A stretch of DNA of 64,000 nucleotides from Orenia marismortui DSM 5156 (GCF_000379025.1 NZ_KB900620.1:116802-180801), one strand, 5' to 3'. Shown: positions 1 through 10,028, numbered from the stretch's first letter. Translations and numbers: made by a program. Notes: generated by a model not told the origin, from the sequence alone.

Positions 1-389
1 TCTTTTAAATTTTTTCCTTTATAATACTTCATTACTAAATAGGCAGTATTATTCTCTTCAAAATAATCATAACACTGAGCAATATATTCATTCTCTAACC
101 TCTTCATTAATCTACCTTCATCCAAGAATGCTTCTTTAGCTTTTCTAAATTTATCTTTAAATAAAGGATTATTACAAACAATACTTTTCCCATCTAAATC
201 CCTTAAAGCTAGATTCCTAATAAAAAATTCTTTGATAACAACTTCTTTTTGATCTACTAAGTCATTAGCCAAATAAACTATAGACATATTACTCCTGTCA
301 GCTAAACTTTTTTTAATTAGATACTTATCTTTTAACATAACTTCCTTAGGAAGATAAATATAATCTAATTCTTGACAATTATTTGTCAC
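1..389 (-). CDS. Ser/Thr protein kinase, Hanks type (partial, N-terminal part only)
   Basis: The gene runs off the left edge, so only about 129 residues are visible. They read as the N-lobe of a eukaryotic-type kinase: a weak glycine-loop region followed by VYLA, the invariant lysine in VVIKEF, a DEGRLM stretch that fits helix C with its glutamate, then YFEENNTAYLVMKYYKGKNL, a classic hinge. The start is a GTG preceded by a GGGGAG ribosome site, 15 bp after the PP2C-like gene stop. It probably phosphorylates FHA-binding partners of the injection locus, as PpkA does in type VI systems. That role is inferred from context. The glycine loop looks degenerate, so activity should not be assumed. Confidence 0.8.
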   Translation of the reverse strand, partial: MTNNCQELDYIYLPKEVMLKDKYLIKKSLADRSNMSIVYLANDLVDQKEVVIKEFFIRNLALRDLDGKSIVCNNPLFKDKFRKAKEAFLDEGRLMKRLENEYIAQCYDYFEENNTAYLVMKYYKGKNLK

Positions 390-404
390 TTTTAGCTCCC
401 CTTA

Positions 405-2357
405 CTAAAAGAAGAATAAAAATTTCTTCTTTTTCTCTTTGGTTTCTTTTATTTTATCTTCAATTCTCTGACAATCCTTATCCTTATTTATTTCAGAATA
501 GATATTATTGGCCTGTTCATAATTAGATATAGCTTCTTCATATTCTTCTTCTTTAAAGTTCTTATCAGCTATTGCTTCATATTCTTCTGCTTTAGTGTAC
601 TTTTGTACAATAATCGCATTATTGATTTTATAGTCTGTCTTTTCAATCCTTTTTGTCATATTTATCTTAGAATATATCTTTTTAGCTTGCCTATAATTAA
701 AGATTGCTTCATCATAATTTTTCTCTTCTGACTGCATACACATATCGCCTAATTCTTCATACTCTCTAGCTTCTTTAGATAATTTTGTGATAGAAACTTT
801 ATTGATTTTATTATTAATTTTATTTATCTTTTCTGTCATATTTAATCCTGAATAAATTACTTTAGCTTCTAAGTACTTCAAATTAGACTGTTTAAAATCT
901 TCTGCTTGGAATAAATTATCACCTTCTAATTCAATTGCTCTTGCTCTTTTGAGCTTATCTCCTTGCTGAATCATCTTTTCTGCTTCAATTATCCTCTCTT
1001 CTACTGCTTTTTCCTTCTGGGACAAATTATTCTTAGTATAGATCTGAAGTGCTATAGTATATTTTTCTTTAGCCAACATAAATTTATCTGATTTAAAGAA
1101 GACATCTGCTTCCTCTTCATATCTAACACCCTTCAGTATGATTTCAGATTTTGATATTTTACTTTCTATCTCCTCTAAACTATAATCTTTAATCTTTAAA
1201 TAAGTTAATTGAGCCTTATTATATTTACTTAATGCTTTCTTATATTCTTGGCTATTAAATTTCTCATCACCTTCTTCTTCTAAATTCTGACCAGTAATGA
1301 TCATTTTAATAGTATCTATTTTTTGCTTAATTGCTTCTAGCTTTCTTTCACTTTTAACTTGGGCATAAGTCAACTTTACTTGCTGATATTTCTTTAAAGC
1401 TTCTTCATACTGCTTTTCCTGATATAACTTATTTCCTTCTTTTTCATTCTTTATTGCTCCAGCCAATCTTTTTAGTTTCATCTTTTCCTTCTTAATTCTA
1501 GCTGTTTTCATTGCCTTTACATTTTTTATCTTTTTATAAGTAAAGAAACCTCCAGTTAAGATCAAAATAGGTATTAATATTGCAGCAATCTTCTTATAAG
1601 ATCTCTTTTTACCTACCTTCTCTTTAAATGCTTTCTTAATAGCTAAAGAAACCATAGTATAATTGTCTAAAGTATTATTTGCTTTACTTAATATACTATC
1701 TTCTAAATTTTCTGTGATTTCTTCAACATCACTTGCTTCTTTTATTACATCTAAAATCTCATTATCTCTAGCATTTTCCCAAAAGCCAGAAGTACACATT
1801 AACAATGTATCATCATCCTTTAATTGCTGCTTTTTACTTACATTAATTTTAATTTTACCCTTTTGCCCCAAATAGTTAGTTAAATTATTCCTTTCTTTAT
1901 GTTGATTTAATTCTTTCTCTCTTATTTTATCTACTTCTAACATCATTTGAGCAACACTCTGATCCTTAGTTTTAGTTAATATCTTCCCTTTTCTGAAATG
2001 ATAGAGCCTTGTATTACCTACACTTCCTACCACAAAAGATGTATAATCACTTACAACAACTAATACTGTTGAATGTAATTTAATAATTCTACTTTCATTG
2101 ATTAAAGCTTGATTAGCATGTTTTATATATCTCTTCACCGCTCTTCTCTTCATTGAAGGTTTTTCGGTAAATTCATTGAGTATACTTCCTGCTACAATCT
2201 CTGCACTTAAAATATCCTGAGCTGAATCTAATCCATCGGCTAATACCCAACATACCATATCATCAAGCTCTACATAAGCAAAGTAATCTCTATTCTTTTT
2301 AAAATTACCCGACTCAGTTACAAAATTTGTTAGGATCTTACTATTCTCTTTTCTCAT
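405..2357 (-). CDS. Degenerate PP2C-like protein with membrane helix and TPR-like repeats
   Basis: Residues 1-240 resemble a PP2C Ser/Thr phosphatase, but the signature motifs are altered: ADGLDSA for ADGMGG, GNTRLY for GDSR, and TSGFW for SDG. The metal-binding aspartates of the last two motifs are lost, so it may bind rather than cleave phosphoproteins. A basic stretch and one transmembrane helix follow (about 257-275). After it come six units of about 60 residues of the form F-x-x-x-x-Y-x-x-A-x-x-x-Y, TPR-like and highly charged. It lies between the PAAR-like effector gene and the kinase gene, facing the same way. The start has a GGGAGG site. Likely a membrane-anchored signalling or scaffold protein. 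Confidence 0.75.
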   Translation of the reverse strand: MRKENSKILTNFVTESGNFKKNRDYFAYVELDDMVCWVLADGLDSAQDILSAEIVAGSILNEFTEKPSMKRRAVKRYIKHANQALINESRIIKLHSTVLVVVSDYTSFVVGSVGNTRLYHFRKGKILTKTKDQSVAQMMLEVDKIREKELNQHKERNNLTNYLGQKGKIKINVSKKQQLKDDDTLLMCTSGFWENARDNEILDVIKEASDVEEITENLEDSILSKANNTLDNYTMVSLAIKKAFKEKVGKKRSYKKIAAILIPILILTGGFFTYKKIKNVKAMKTARIKKEKMKLKRLAGAIKNEKEGNKLYQEKQYEEALKKYQQVKLTYAQVKSERKLEAIKQKIDTIKMIITGQNLEEEGDEKFNSQEYKKALSKYNKAQLTYLKIKDYSLEEIESKISKSEIILKGVRYEEEADVFFKSDKFMLAKEKYTIALQIYTKNNLSQKEKAVEERIIEAEKMIQQGDKLKRARAIELEGDNLFQAEDFKQSNLKYLEAKVIYSGLNMTEKINKINNKINKVSITKLSKEAREYEELGDMCMQSEEKNYDEAIFNYRQAKKIYSKINMTKRIEKTDYKINNAIIVQKYTKAEEYEAIADKNFKEEEYEEAISNYEQANNIYSEINKDKDCQRIEDKIKETKEKKKKFLFFF

Positions 2358-2521
2358 TTTTTCCTCCCACTTATTTACCTTTTGAATTTATATCACTCTA
2401 TGTTTTAAATTATGGAATCAGTCCATAATTAATGATTAATATACTATTAATTCCAATTGTAATCAAAGAAATATAGCTCTTAATCTCTATTAAGATTCTT
2501 AGTTTAAATAGCTTCTTTCAA

Positions 2522-5500
2522 CTACCCTTTTACCAAATCTTGGGCAGAATCAGTTATCTTTATGATTCCTGCATAAGCACAATTTAACTTTGAGCTTTCT
2601 AATAAAGCAGGATTTCCTGCTACCTTTACATCCATCTTCCCATTAATCCAGGGAGTGACTATATTAGGTTGGCAAGGCATTGGCTTTAAATGACCATGAT
2701 TTGCTGCTGTAGCTGCTGCTACCGTTGGATTGGACATACTCTTACACTTACCAAAAGGAGATATGTTAGTCATTGGCTGATTATCCATAATGCTAGCCAT
2801 TAAATTACCTTGTAGTTTAATATTATGGCCTGCTACAACGGTCAAACTTCCTTCTTGGTCTCCTTGATTACATTGTAGCTTAGCACCTGAACAGACATAT
2901 AATATACTTCCTTTACTACCTTGACTTGAAGTAATAGAAATCTCAACATCTTCAGGCATTTTGATCTTATTATTATCTTCACTACTTTTAGCAGCAACAG
3001 CTGTATTAGTAGCCCAAGAAGCACTGGCTGAATTATTAGTATCTGATTTTTCTTCCTGTTTAGCTTGCTCTGCTTTGGCTGCTTGCTCCTTAGGAAAGAC
3101 TATCTTCTCACCAGCATAGATCCAGAGAAAATCTTCTTTAATTCTTTCTTCTTCCTTTAAGAATTTATTCTCTTCTAATCCTAAAACTTCACCTTGTTTT
3201 GCCTTCTCTCCATCACTTCTTCTAATTATCTCTCCAGCTTCTAGATAATAGGGTGCCTGATTGGCAATCCAAAGACCATAGTCTCCTTCTTGGAAGCCAA
3301 GAATAGATAAGGTTTCAGTTCTATTATCCTCTTCTAAGTAAGTAATATATAAGTTACCTTCTCCATCTTTAGTATACTTTCTACCTGCTTGATCTTGATA
3401 GCCTTTAATCACTATACTCTCTTTGCCGTGTGCGTACACTTTAGTTCCTATTGGTAATTTTTTGGCTTCTTCTTCACTAAAGTTGCTTCCATCTTCTTTC
3501 TCTAGCTCTGTCCAACGACTTCCATCTTCAAAAAAAGAAACGGCTACATCCCATAAAGTACCTCCCTCACCTAATGTGGACACCCAACGCTTATCATCAT
3601 CTTCTTCTATAATTGGAGTTATAGTTTGAGTTTTGATATAATCTTGGTCTATCTTAACCTTCCCTCTACCTTTAGATAGAATCTCATCTATATTTATATT
3701 ATCAAGGTCTATTCCTTCAGGATTTAACTCGCCTTCAAATCTGCTCCCTAATATAACCTCTCCTTTATCTGGTATATTTATCCCATAATCTCCATCACTG
3801 AAGTCTTTTATAACCAAGCTATTAAAATCTTTATAACCTATATAATGATACTCTATTTTTAAAGAAGGATATACCTTAATATCCATATTACCTATTATAG
3901 AATTAGGATTACCTTTCTTAGAAAAACCAAAGTTATAAGTATAGATTAATTCTAAGGTTCTGCCATCATCTTTTTTAATCGTCTCTCGATAATTTAATTG
4001 GTCTGAATTATCACTAAATACTTTAGTTATCATTGAGCCTATACGCCAAAAGAAGTTTTTATTTTTCTTCTTCCCTTTTTCAATTCTACTTAGTGAAGTC
4101 CCAATTTCTTCACCATTTATTATTATCTTCCCATTTGGATTACTGACTTTTTGTTCGGATTGTTCAAGATTGTTATTTTTCCGTTTTGTGTAGCTATAAG
4201 AATGATTAGTCCCTACCCAGAATTCAAATTTGTCTAGTGTTCCTTCTGGAAGATTATTTTTATTTGCACTTCCATAAAAGATACTATTATTAGGTTTATA
4301 CTCTTCATTTGGGAATCTTACATCTGTAACTTCATTTGCATTTGAACCTAACATAAATCGCCCCAGCAAATTACCAAACAAATACACCGACGTTGAAGAA
4401 GCAGCTGAAGAACTTGCCATATATAAAATCAAATAATCCCCTCGTGGTGAGATTCCCACTTTATATGGCCCTTTATTATGCTCATTATTATATTTTATAA
4501 CTTCTTCTATAGATATAAAATCACCTATATAGTCTTGATTGGATTTTAACCTACCTCTACGTTTCTCTAATTTTACAACCCCTTTTTCTTTAGCTACTTC
4601 ACTTAATTTAATTTTTTTAACTCTAAATAAATCACAATCTATAGTACCTCCAAAAGTTCTATCTCCAAAAACAATCGAATTTTTTGATGTTAAATATGTA
4701 TTTTTAGTATTATCATATATATCAGATAATTTTTCTATCAATAATTCTACATAATCTACTCTTGTTTTATCGGATTTATAAGGATAACCTATAGTTATTT
4801 GCCTTGCTTTAACTTCTCCGTCTTTCCTTTTCTTTTCTCCTTCATAAATAATCATAGCATATTTCTCTTTTTTAGGGGAACTCAATGATGTTTTATTAGA
4901 TTTATCATCTTCTAGGTCCTTTATATATTCTTCTAACTCCTGCTTACCCTCCTCATCAAAATAAGCAATAAAATCTGCAATATTTTCTATCTTGGCACCA
5001 TTATCCAACATATTTTGCACTAAAGCACTAATATCATCTATATCTCCATGCAATTTTATTAAACCTTCAAATTTAGTCTCTCTTTTTTCAGTAAATATTA
5101 GGTCTTTTCGCAAAAAATTTAATTGTGTTGCCAAAACTCCAGCTTCTGCAACCTGTCTTGTAACATAGTTTCCTTCTTTTGTATTTACGGCTAAATGAGC
5201 AAAAAGCTCCGTAACAGATGAACCTTTTCTAGGTTTAACATTTTTACGTTTAATTTTGTTTTCAAATTTACCAAAAAGTTGAACATTCCCCCACTGTACT
5301 GCCCCTTCACCTATTACAATCTTAGTTCCATATCCTATTCCTGGTCCATCAATCTTTTCTTCTTTAACGACTTTTATTCCATTATCTCCGATATTTTGCA
5401 TATCATAAACTGTATATGCTTTATCTGCTCCAAAGATTTTAGAGATTATACTATATCTATTTTTTAATTTTTCTAGAAAATCTCCAAAAGCATCTCCCAA

Positions 5501-6541
5501 CTCTTCACCTAAATCTATTTCCATATTTTTAACGTCAGCTAAACTAGTCTTTAATACTTGATCTAGCTGTTGATAATACTGGTTATATACTTCTTCAAAA
5601 CTTTCAGTATAATCTTTATTAATCTCTTGTTGTTTTATTGATTTCTGATTATCATCTTTTATACCTAGCAATCCCTTTATTGCTTTATCACAACCAGAAA
5701 AAATAGTATTATCTACCTTCTCCTTAATTAAATCAGATACGGCTCCTGCAACAAATATCCAGAATAATCCTTGTATGGCTTTAAGCAAATCCATTGTTTC
5801 TTTTCCTATTGCTTTACTATATTTCTTTACTTGCTTAAAAAATCCATCCTTAGCTTTTATGTTAGGATTTGATACCAAGATTGCTTCATGTAATATATAC
5901 AATCCCTTGACCATAGTCATCTCCATTATCTCTGCAGCAAAGGCATTTAGAATATTATTCTTTTTAACTAGATAGACCATATATAATAAGTGTCTATTGG
6001 TAAGACCATTTTTACCATAGCCATATCCAAATGTCCAGATTGCTTCATTAAGTGCTGGTCCATATTTAGCAAAGAAATCTCCTAAACTAAACCCTTCCTC
6101 TAAATCCCCTACTATATCCCTTTTAATCTCTTCTATTCCTGCATTTGCACTTTTGACCATAATACCAGGTATACTTATATCTTTCTTAGTTAGCTCACCT
6201 TTACTTCCACTAAAAAGTTTTTCTGCTTTTTTGAAAGCACTTGCAAAAGTCAGTCCTGTATCACCTAATTCATAGGTGCTATTTATAGCATGCTTTCTTG
6301 CCTTAGCATCTACTTCATCTTTGCTGGTCTCTATTTCTCCTATTACTCTGTTTACATCTGCTGTTATTCTTTTGTTGTAATCTTCTAGTTTTTCTCTAGA
6401 ATCCTTTTTAGGTGGAATATATGGTGCTACTATTGTTCCATCTATTTGACCTTTTACCTTGTAAATAATATTTCCATTATCATATTCATAAGTACCTTCC
6501 TTGCCTGGTATTGGTGGCACATCAATATCAAGAACTCCCAT
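2522..6541 (-). CDS. Large LysM / PAAR-like (DUF4280) effector or spike-tip protein
   Basis: This 1339-residue protein ends in a cysteine-containing DUF4280 domain (about 1200-1335, with YVCSGAKLQC, KCKS, MPCQP and LNCAYAG). DUF4280 is a PAAR-like tip fold found with contractile injection systems. Before it sits a LysM-like segment (GGTLWDVAVSFF ... RWTELEKEDG ... LPIGTKVYA, roughly 1030-1085) and a low-complexity Q/K/A/S linker. The N-terminal ~1000 residues are unassigned; they include a hydrophobic helix near 260-285 and a FEFWVGTNHSYSY segment. Two GDYGI/GDYGL motifs recall the motif in the VgrG-lipase fusion. It probably caps the spike and carries a payload. The payload activity cannot be read from sequence. 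The start has a strong AAGGAGG site. Confidence 0.75.
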   Translation of the reverse strand: MGVLDIDVPPIPGKEGTYEYDNGNIIYKVKGQIDGTIVAPYIPPKKDSREKLEDYNKRITADVNRVIGEIETSKDEVDAKARKHAINSTYELGDTGLTFASAFKKAEKLFSGSKGELTKKDISIPGIMVKSANAGIEEIKRDIVGDLEEGFSLGDFFAKYGPALNEAIWTFGYGYGKNGLTNRHLLYMVYLVKKNNILNAFAAEIMEMTMVKGLYILHEAILVSNPNIKAKDGFFKQVKKYSKAIGKETMDLLKAIQGLFWIFVAGAVSDLIKEKVDNTIFSGCDKAIKGLLGIKDDNQKSIKQQEINKDYTESFEEVYNQYYQQLDQVLKTSLADVKNMEIDLGEELGDAFGDFLEKLKNRYSIISKIFGADKAYTVYDMQNIGDNGIKVVKEEKIDGPGIGYGTKIVIGEGAVQWGNVQLFGKFENKIKRKNVKPRKGSSVTELFAHLAVNTKEGNYVTRQVAEAGVLATQLNFLRKDLIFTEKRETKFEGLIKLHGDIDDISALVQNMLDNGAKIENIADFIAYFDEEGKQELEEYIKDLEDDKSNKTSLSSPKKEKYAMIIYEGEKKRKDGEVKARQITIGYPYKSDKTRVDYVELLIEKLSDIYDNTKNTYLTSKNSIVFGDRTFGGTIDCDLFRVKKIKLSEVAKEKGVVKLEKRRGRLKSNQDYIGDFISIEEVIKYNNEHNKGPYKVGISPRGDYLILYMASSSAASSTSVYLFGNLLGRFMLGSNANEVTDVRFPNEEYKPNNSIFYGSANKNNLPEGTLDKFEFWVGTNHSYSYTKRKNNNLEQSEQKVSNPNGKIIINGEEIGTSLSRIEKGKKKNKNFFWRIGSMITKVFSDNSDQLNYRETIKKDDGRTLELIYTYNFGFSKKGNPNSIIGNMDIKVYPSLKIEYHYIGYKDFNSLVIKDFSDGDYGINIPDKGEVILGSRFEGELNPEGIDLDNINIDEILSKGRGKVKIDQDYIKTQTITPIIEEDDDKRWVSTLGEGGTLWDVAVSFFEDGSRWTELEKEDGSNFSEEEAKKLPIGTKVYAHGKESIVIKGYQDQAGRKYTKDGEGNLYITYLEEDNRTETLSILGFQEGDYGLWIANQAPYYLEAGEIIRRSDGEKAKQGEVLGLEENKFLKEEERIKEDFLWIYAGEKIVFPKEQAAKAEQAKQEEKSDTNNSASASWATNTAVAAKSSEDNNKIKMPEDVEISITSSQGSKGSILYVCSGAKLQCNQGDQEGSLTVVAGHNIKLQGNLMASIMDNQPMTNISPFGKCKSMSNPTVAAATAANHGHLKPMPCQPNIVTPWINGKMDVKVAGNPALLESSKLNCAYAGIIKITDSAQDLVKG

Positions 6542-6555
6542 TTAATTCAACCTCC

Positions 6556-7821
6556 TTATTTATTTTTATAAACTTTGATATTATCATATTTATATTCTAT
6601 ATACCCATTTGTTATTTTTCCTTCTCCTCCAACTAGTTTTATTTTCTCTCCTTTTTTATTATAATAATACTTTTGCCAAAATCTCACTTTACCATCTTCA
6701 GATAAATCTTTTTTCTCAATTAAATTTCCATTCTTATCATAAATTCGAACAGACCTACCTGATGGAATAATACGAGTATTAGACATCTTCTGCTGGCCAT
6801 TATCATACCACTCATAGGACTCCCAATCTTCTACTTCTCCTTTATCATTCCTCTTTGCATGATAAATTAGATTTCCGCTATCATCATATTTCCATATCCA
6901 ATCAACTTTAAATTTACCATTCTGTGTTCCCCAATATCTAATTTCATTCCCTTTTTTGTCATACTTATAATTCCAAACTCCTATAATTTTTCCTTGATTA
7001 TCTTTTCTAGTTTCCTTCATCAGCTTATTATTTTTATTGTATGTTTTTTCTTCTAGCCAATCTAACTTCCCATCAGCTTTATATGACATAACTTTTACTT
7101 CATTTCCTTTTTGATCAAAAATAGCCTTATAATTATGTTTAATCTTTCCATTTCTATATTCTTTATATAGTATTTCATTTCCCTTTTCATCAAACTTCCT
7201 TATTATCTTCTTTTCTTCCTGACCTTGAACTATCTTTACATAATAAACCTCTTCCCCAGCGTCATTATATTTCCATTTCTCAACTTTAAACTCTTTCCCA
7301 TCCTTATTAATACCCTTATACAATATCTTTCTTCCTTCATCATCATAATCATAGATTCTTCTCCAGATTATATCTCCACTTTTATTTAAAACAATTTCTT
7401 CTATAACTTTATCTTGATTATTATATTTATATTTGTAGTGATCATCATTAGCAAAATGCTTTGACTTATCTATTATCTGATGCTCTATCATTCTACCTTT
7501 ATCATCAAATTTTCTAATATCTCTTCTTTCTATGCGTCCCATTCGCAAATCTAAGACATATTCATCTACTACATTTCCTTGTTTATCATACTTCCAAGTA
7601 TGCTTGATGATTCTCTTCCCATCTTGTGTCGTTAACATCTTAGTCTTTCTACCATACTTATCATAGTCATAAGTAGTCTTACCCCAAAGACTATCATCTG
7701 CTTTTCTCTTGACTGCTTCTACTAATACCCTCTTTTCAACTTTTTCTCTCATACAAGCTGTTAAAGTTAATACTGAGATAAGTATTAGTAGTAATATAAA
7801 TACCTTATTTCTTCTTTTCAT
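6556..7821 (-). CDS. YD-repeat (RHS/MORN-like) lipoprotein
   Basis: A signal peptide ending in the lipobox LTLTAC is followed by about fifteen short repeats built on YDxxGxxI/K, the YD-type repeat of RHS and WapA proteins and of antitoxin-like YwqK proteins. Length is 421 residues with no catalytic motif. It lies 14 bp upstream of the large PAAR-like effector gene in the same direction and overlaps the end of the membrane-protein gene before it by 17 bp, so these are one operon. A surface lipoprotein directly ahead of an effector fits an immunity or adaptor role (inference). The sequence after the lipid cysteine (CMREKVEK) resembles that of the two lipoproteins near 26 and 28 kb (CMVEKVDK). 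Confidence 0.7.
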   Translation of the reverse strand: MKRRNKVFILLLILISVLTLTACMREKVEKRVLVEAVKRKADDSLWGKTTYDYDKYGRKTKMLTTQDGKRIIKHTWKYDKQGNVVDEYVLDLRMGRIERRDIRKFDDKGRMIEHQIIDKSKHFANDDHYKYKYNNQDKVIEEIVLNKSGDIIWRRIYDYDDEGRKILYKGINKDGKEFKVEKWKYNDAGEEVYYVKIVQGQEEKKIIRKFDEKGNEILYKEYRNGKIKHNYKAIFDQKGNEVKVMSYKADGKLDWLEEKTYNKNNKLMKETRKDNQGKIIGVWNYKYDKKGNEIRYWGTQNGKFKVDWIWKYDDSGNLIYHAKRNDKGEVEDWESYEWYDNGQQKMSNTRIIPSGRSVRIYDKNGNLIEKKDLSEDGKVRFWQKYYYNKKGEKIKLVGGEGKITNGYIEYKYDNIKVYKNK

Positions 7822-8686
7822 ATTTTGCTATCAGCTCCTTTTTAGTATAATTTTCATTATAAAAACAATAAGTTCCTAATAGAAAAAATACTACACCTAG
7901 TAATAATAACCATTTGTCTTTTGATTTAAGAGTATCAAATAATTCTCTATGATTACTTAATTTATAAAAAGATAATATACATAACTCCCATAATAGACTT
8001 GCAAAAAAAGAGAGTTTTATATCTCTAGTTATATAAAATATCCACATAATCATTAAACTAACAATAAAAGCAACCATATACGTAAAAAGAAAGTTTGTAT
8101 CTGAATTATACTTTATAAGTGATTTAGCTTCAGCAGGTATTAATATACTACTTATCATCTTTACCAAACCAGAAGGAATAAGATAGATTAATAAATAGAA
8201 TAATACAAAAGCTAACCAAGACTTATATCTAGATAAAAATCCTTCGAATATAACTCCTTTAAATATTATTTCTCTCAATAATACAGTACTAACTAATATA
8301 CAAATCACTAACAGCATATTTGTCTTAATAGGAATTAAATCCATTGTATTTGATATAAAAAAATAATTACTTAATTTTATAACTTTTAATGAAATTAAAA
8401 ATAGTCCAATCACCATAATGAATACAGAAAAATAATTTTTAATTGATTTATTACTATTATTAATAACCCTTTTTATACCATCCAAAAAGAAACAACCGAT
8501 AAATACTAACACCAGTATATATATCAAATTGCTGAATATTCTCGATAATTTAAATGCATTAGCCATATAAAAATTCCGATAAATAATAGCCGTTGAAATA
8601 GTTGATAGAATATTTGATAATAAAATTACTGTTAAAATCAACTTAATACCTTTAAAAAAACCAAAATCCTTTTTCAAAATTACCAC
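7805..8686 (-). CDS. Multi-pass membrane protein, degenerate CPBP/CAAX-protease-like
   Basis: A 293-residue protein with seven or eight hydrophobic helices. The segment LLREIIFKGVIFEGFLSRY looks like the EExxxR motif of CPBP intramembrane proteases (typically EEIFFRGxL), but the first glutamate and the arginine are replaced. The later histidine motifs of the family are not evident. I therefore call it CPBP-like and probably inactive. The start is GTG with only a weak ribosome site, and it overlaps the preceding small gene by 7 bp and the following lipoprotein by 17 bp, which suggests translational coupling. It could protect against, or help place, the effector encoded downstream; no direct evidence. 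Confidence 0.6.
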   Translation of the reverse strand: MVILKKDFGFFKGIKLILTVILLSNILSTISTAIIYRNFYMANAFKLSRIFSNLIYILVLVFIGCFFLDGIKRVINNSNKSIKNYFSVFIMVIGLFLISLKVIKLSNYFFISNTMDLIPIKTNMLLVICILVSTVLLREIIFKGVIFEGFLSRYKSWLAFVLFYLLIYLIPSGLVKMISSILIPAEAKSLIKYNSDTNFLFTYMVAFIVSLMIMWIFYITRDIKLSFFASLLWELCILSFYKLSNHRELFDTLKSKDKWLLLLGVVFFLLGTYCFYNENYTKKELIAKYEKKK

Positions 8687-9066
8687 TCACTTTCAGATTT
8701 ATTAAATAATCTCCAAACAAACCTACAAATAAAAAATAATATTACTAATATAATTAATCCGACAATTAATAAAAAAACCTCAAATCTCTTAACAGACCGT
8801 TCATAAACTAATTGTTGAGAATTATGATAAGATTCAGTATACCCTTGTTCTAATTCTTTAATCTCTTTTTTATCTCCGTCACCAAAGTATGGGAGATAAC
8901 GAACTCCTTTTTCATCTATCCCCACTCTTTTTAGATAAAAAACCCCTTCCTGTTGATTATAATAAACTTCATGGGTATATCCCAACTCTTTATAATTAGC
9001 TCCACACAGAATAAATAATAAAAATATTATCAATAACATTAATAATAAGTTATTATACCTTTTCAT
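8680..9066 (-). CDS. Small bitopic membrane protein of unknown function
   Basis: A 128-residue protein with an N-terminal hydrophobic signal or anchor (residues 7-24), a polar middle of about 65 residues and a second strong transmembrane helix near the C-terminus (about 97-118), followed by a short cytoplasmic tail. No family recognised. The start has an AGGGGG site. It is the first gene of the three-gene membrane/lipoprotein set that leads into the PAAR-like effector gene, and overlaps its neighbour by 7 bp. Confidence 0.6.
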   Translation of the reverse strand: MKRYNNLLLMLLIIFLLFILCGANYKELGYTHEVYYNQQEGVFYLKRVGIDEKGVRYLPYFGDGDKKEIKELEQGYTESYHNSQQLVYERSVKRFEVFLLIVGLIILVILFFICRFVWRLFNKSESEW

Positions 9067-9197
9067 AGGTTCAATCCCCCTAATCCATAGATTAAAAAAA
9101 TACTAAATTATTCAGTAGAATCTATTTAAATCTGAATATCATTAAAAATAGTGACCTTTCACAAAGACTAGTAAATTACTTTTGAATTTAATAGTAG

Positions 9198-9992
9198 CTA
9201 CTCCACATCTATACTAGAAATGGAATTATGGAAATCCCCTTTCATCGTCTTATAAATATAAACTACAAATAAAGAACCTACTATCTCCATAAAAAGTGAG
9301 AAGGTAGAATCTACACCTTTAGATAATAAATTAGTAGCTTGATCCCAGTTTTCCAAATCTGATAAGAACAATTGTGAATTTGATAATTTGATTAGAAAAG
9401 AATAGATTGTATGAGAATCAATTTTTAATAGATATTTAATTCCATCTTGAATGAAAATAGTTATAATTCCACAAATTAAAAAGATAACAAAAATCCCAAA
9501 AGCTTCCCAGCCATGCCCCTCTACAATCTCCATACTCTTATAAACTGCTTCTAATGGCCCTAAATCATCATCAATAATCAAATAATTTACAAAATACAAT
9601 TTTATAAATAAGATAATCATCAATACAATGCCTAGCAACCATCCAATAACAGGAAAGATGAATAATACCAAGGGTAATAAACTTATAATTCCTACTACTA
9701 TAAAAGCTATTAATAACTTGAAATATAGTATCAGATCTATTTTAAACATACTCGATAACTTAGAACTACCCGAATCATAGAAATCAATTCCCATTTTGAT
9801 TAAAAATATAAAGAACAAAATATTCAATATAACACTTATAAGCATTATCGGTAGTAATGAGTTCTTATTAACAGTAACCCTTAAAACTGCTGGGGTCATA
9901 TCTATTATAAACCCAAGCAAAAATAGCTTTAGAAAGAAACTTTTATTCTTACTTATCGTTAGCTTAGCAAAATCAAAAGCATCAATTAACAT
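9198..9992 (-). CDS. Polytopic membrane protein (DUF975-like)
   Basis: A 264-residue protein with six hydrophobic segments. The segment DDDLGPLEAVYKSMEIVEGH has the layout of the DUF975/UPF0259 group, where a D-x-x-x-x-P-x-x-A-x-x-x-S element precedes the last helices. The start is an ATG with an AAGGAG site. It follows a terminator placed after the PP2C gene, so it probably begins a separate transcript. Role unknown. In an injection-system locus it is a candidate membrane anchor, but it has no similarity to TssJ, TssL or TssM that I can see. Confidence 0.6.
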   Translation of the reverse strand: MLIDAFDFAKLTISKNKSFFLKLFLLGFIIDMTPAVLRVTVNKNSLLPIMLISVILNILFFIFLIKMGIDFYDSGSSKLSSMFKIDLILYFKLLIAFIVVGIISLLPLVLFIFPVIGWLLGIVLMIILFIKLYFVNYLIIDDDLGPLEAVYKSMEIVEGHGWEAFGIFVIFLICGIITIFIQDGIKYLLKIDSHTIYSFLIKLSNSQLFLSDLENWDQATNLLSKGVDSTFSLFMEIVGSLFVVYIYKTMKGDFHNSISSIDVE

Positions 9993-10028
9993 ATCAAAAC
10001 ACTCCTTAAATCTTATTTCAATTTGAAT

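Noticed and set aside
7805-8686. Active CPBP (CAAX) protease
   Set aside because: The first glutamate and the arginine of EExxxR are replaced and the later histidine motifs are not evident, so only a degenerate relative can be claimed.
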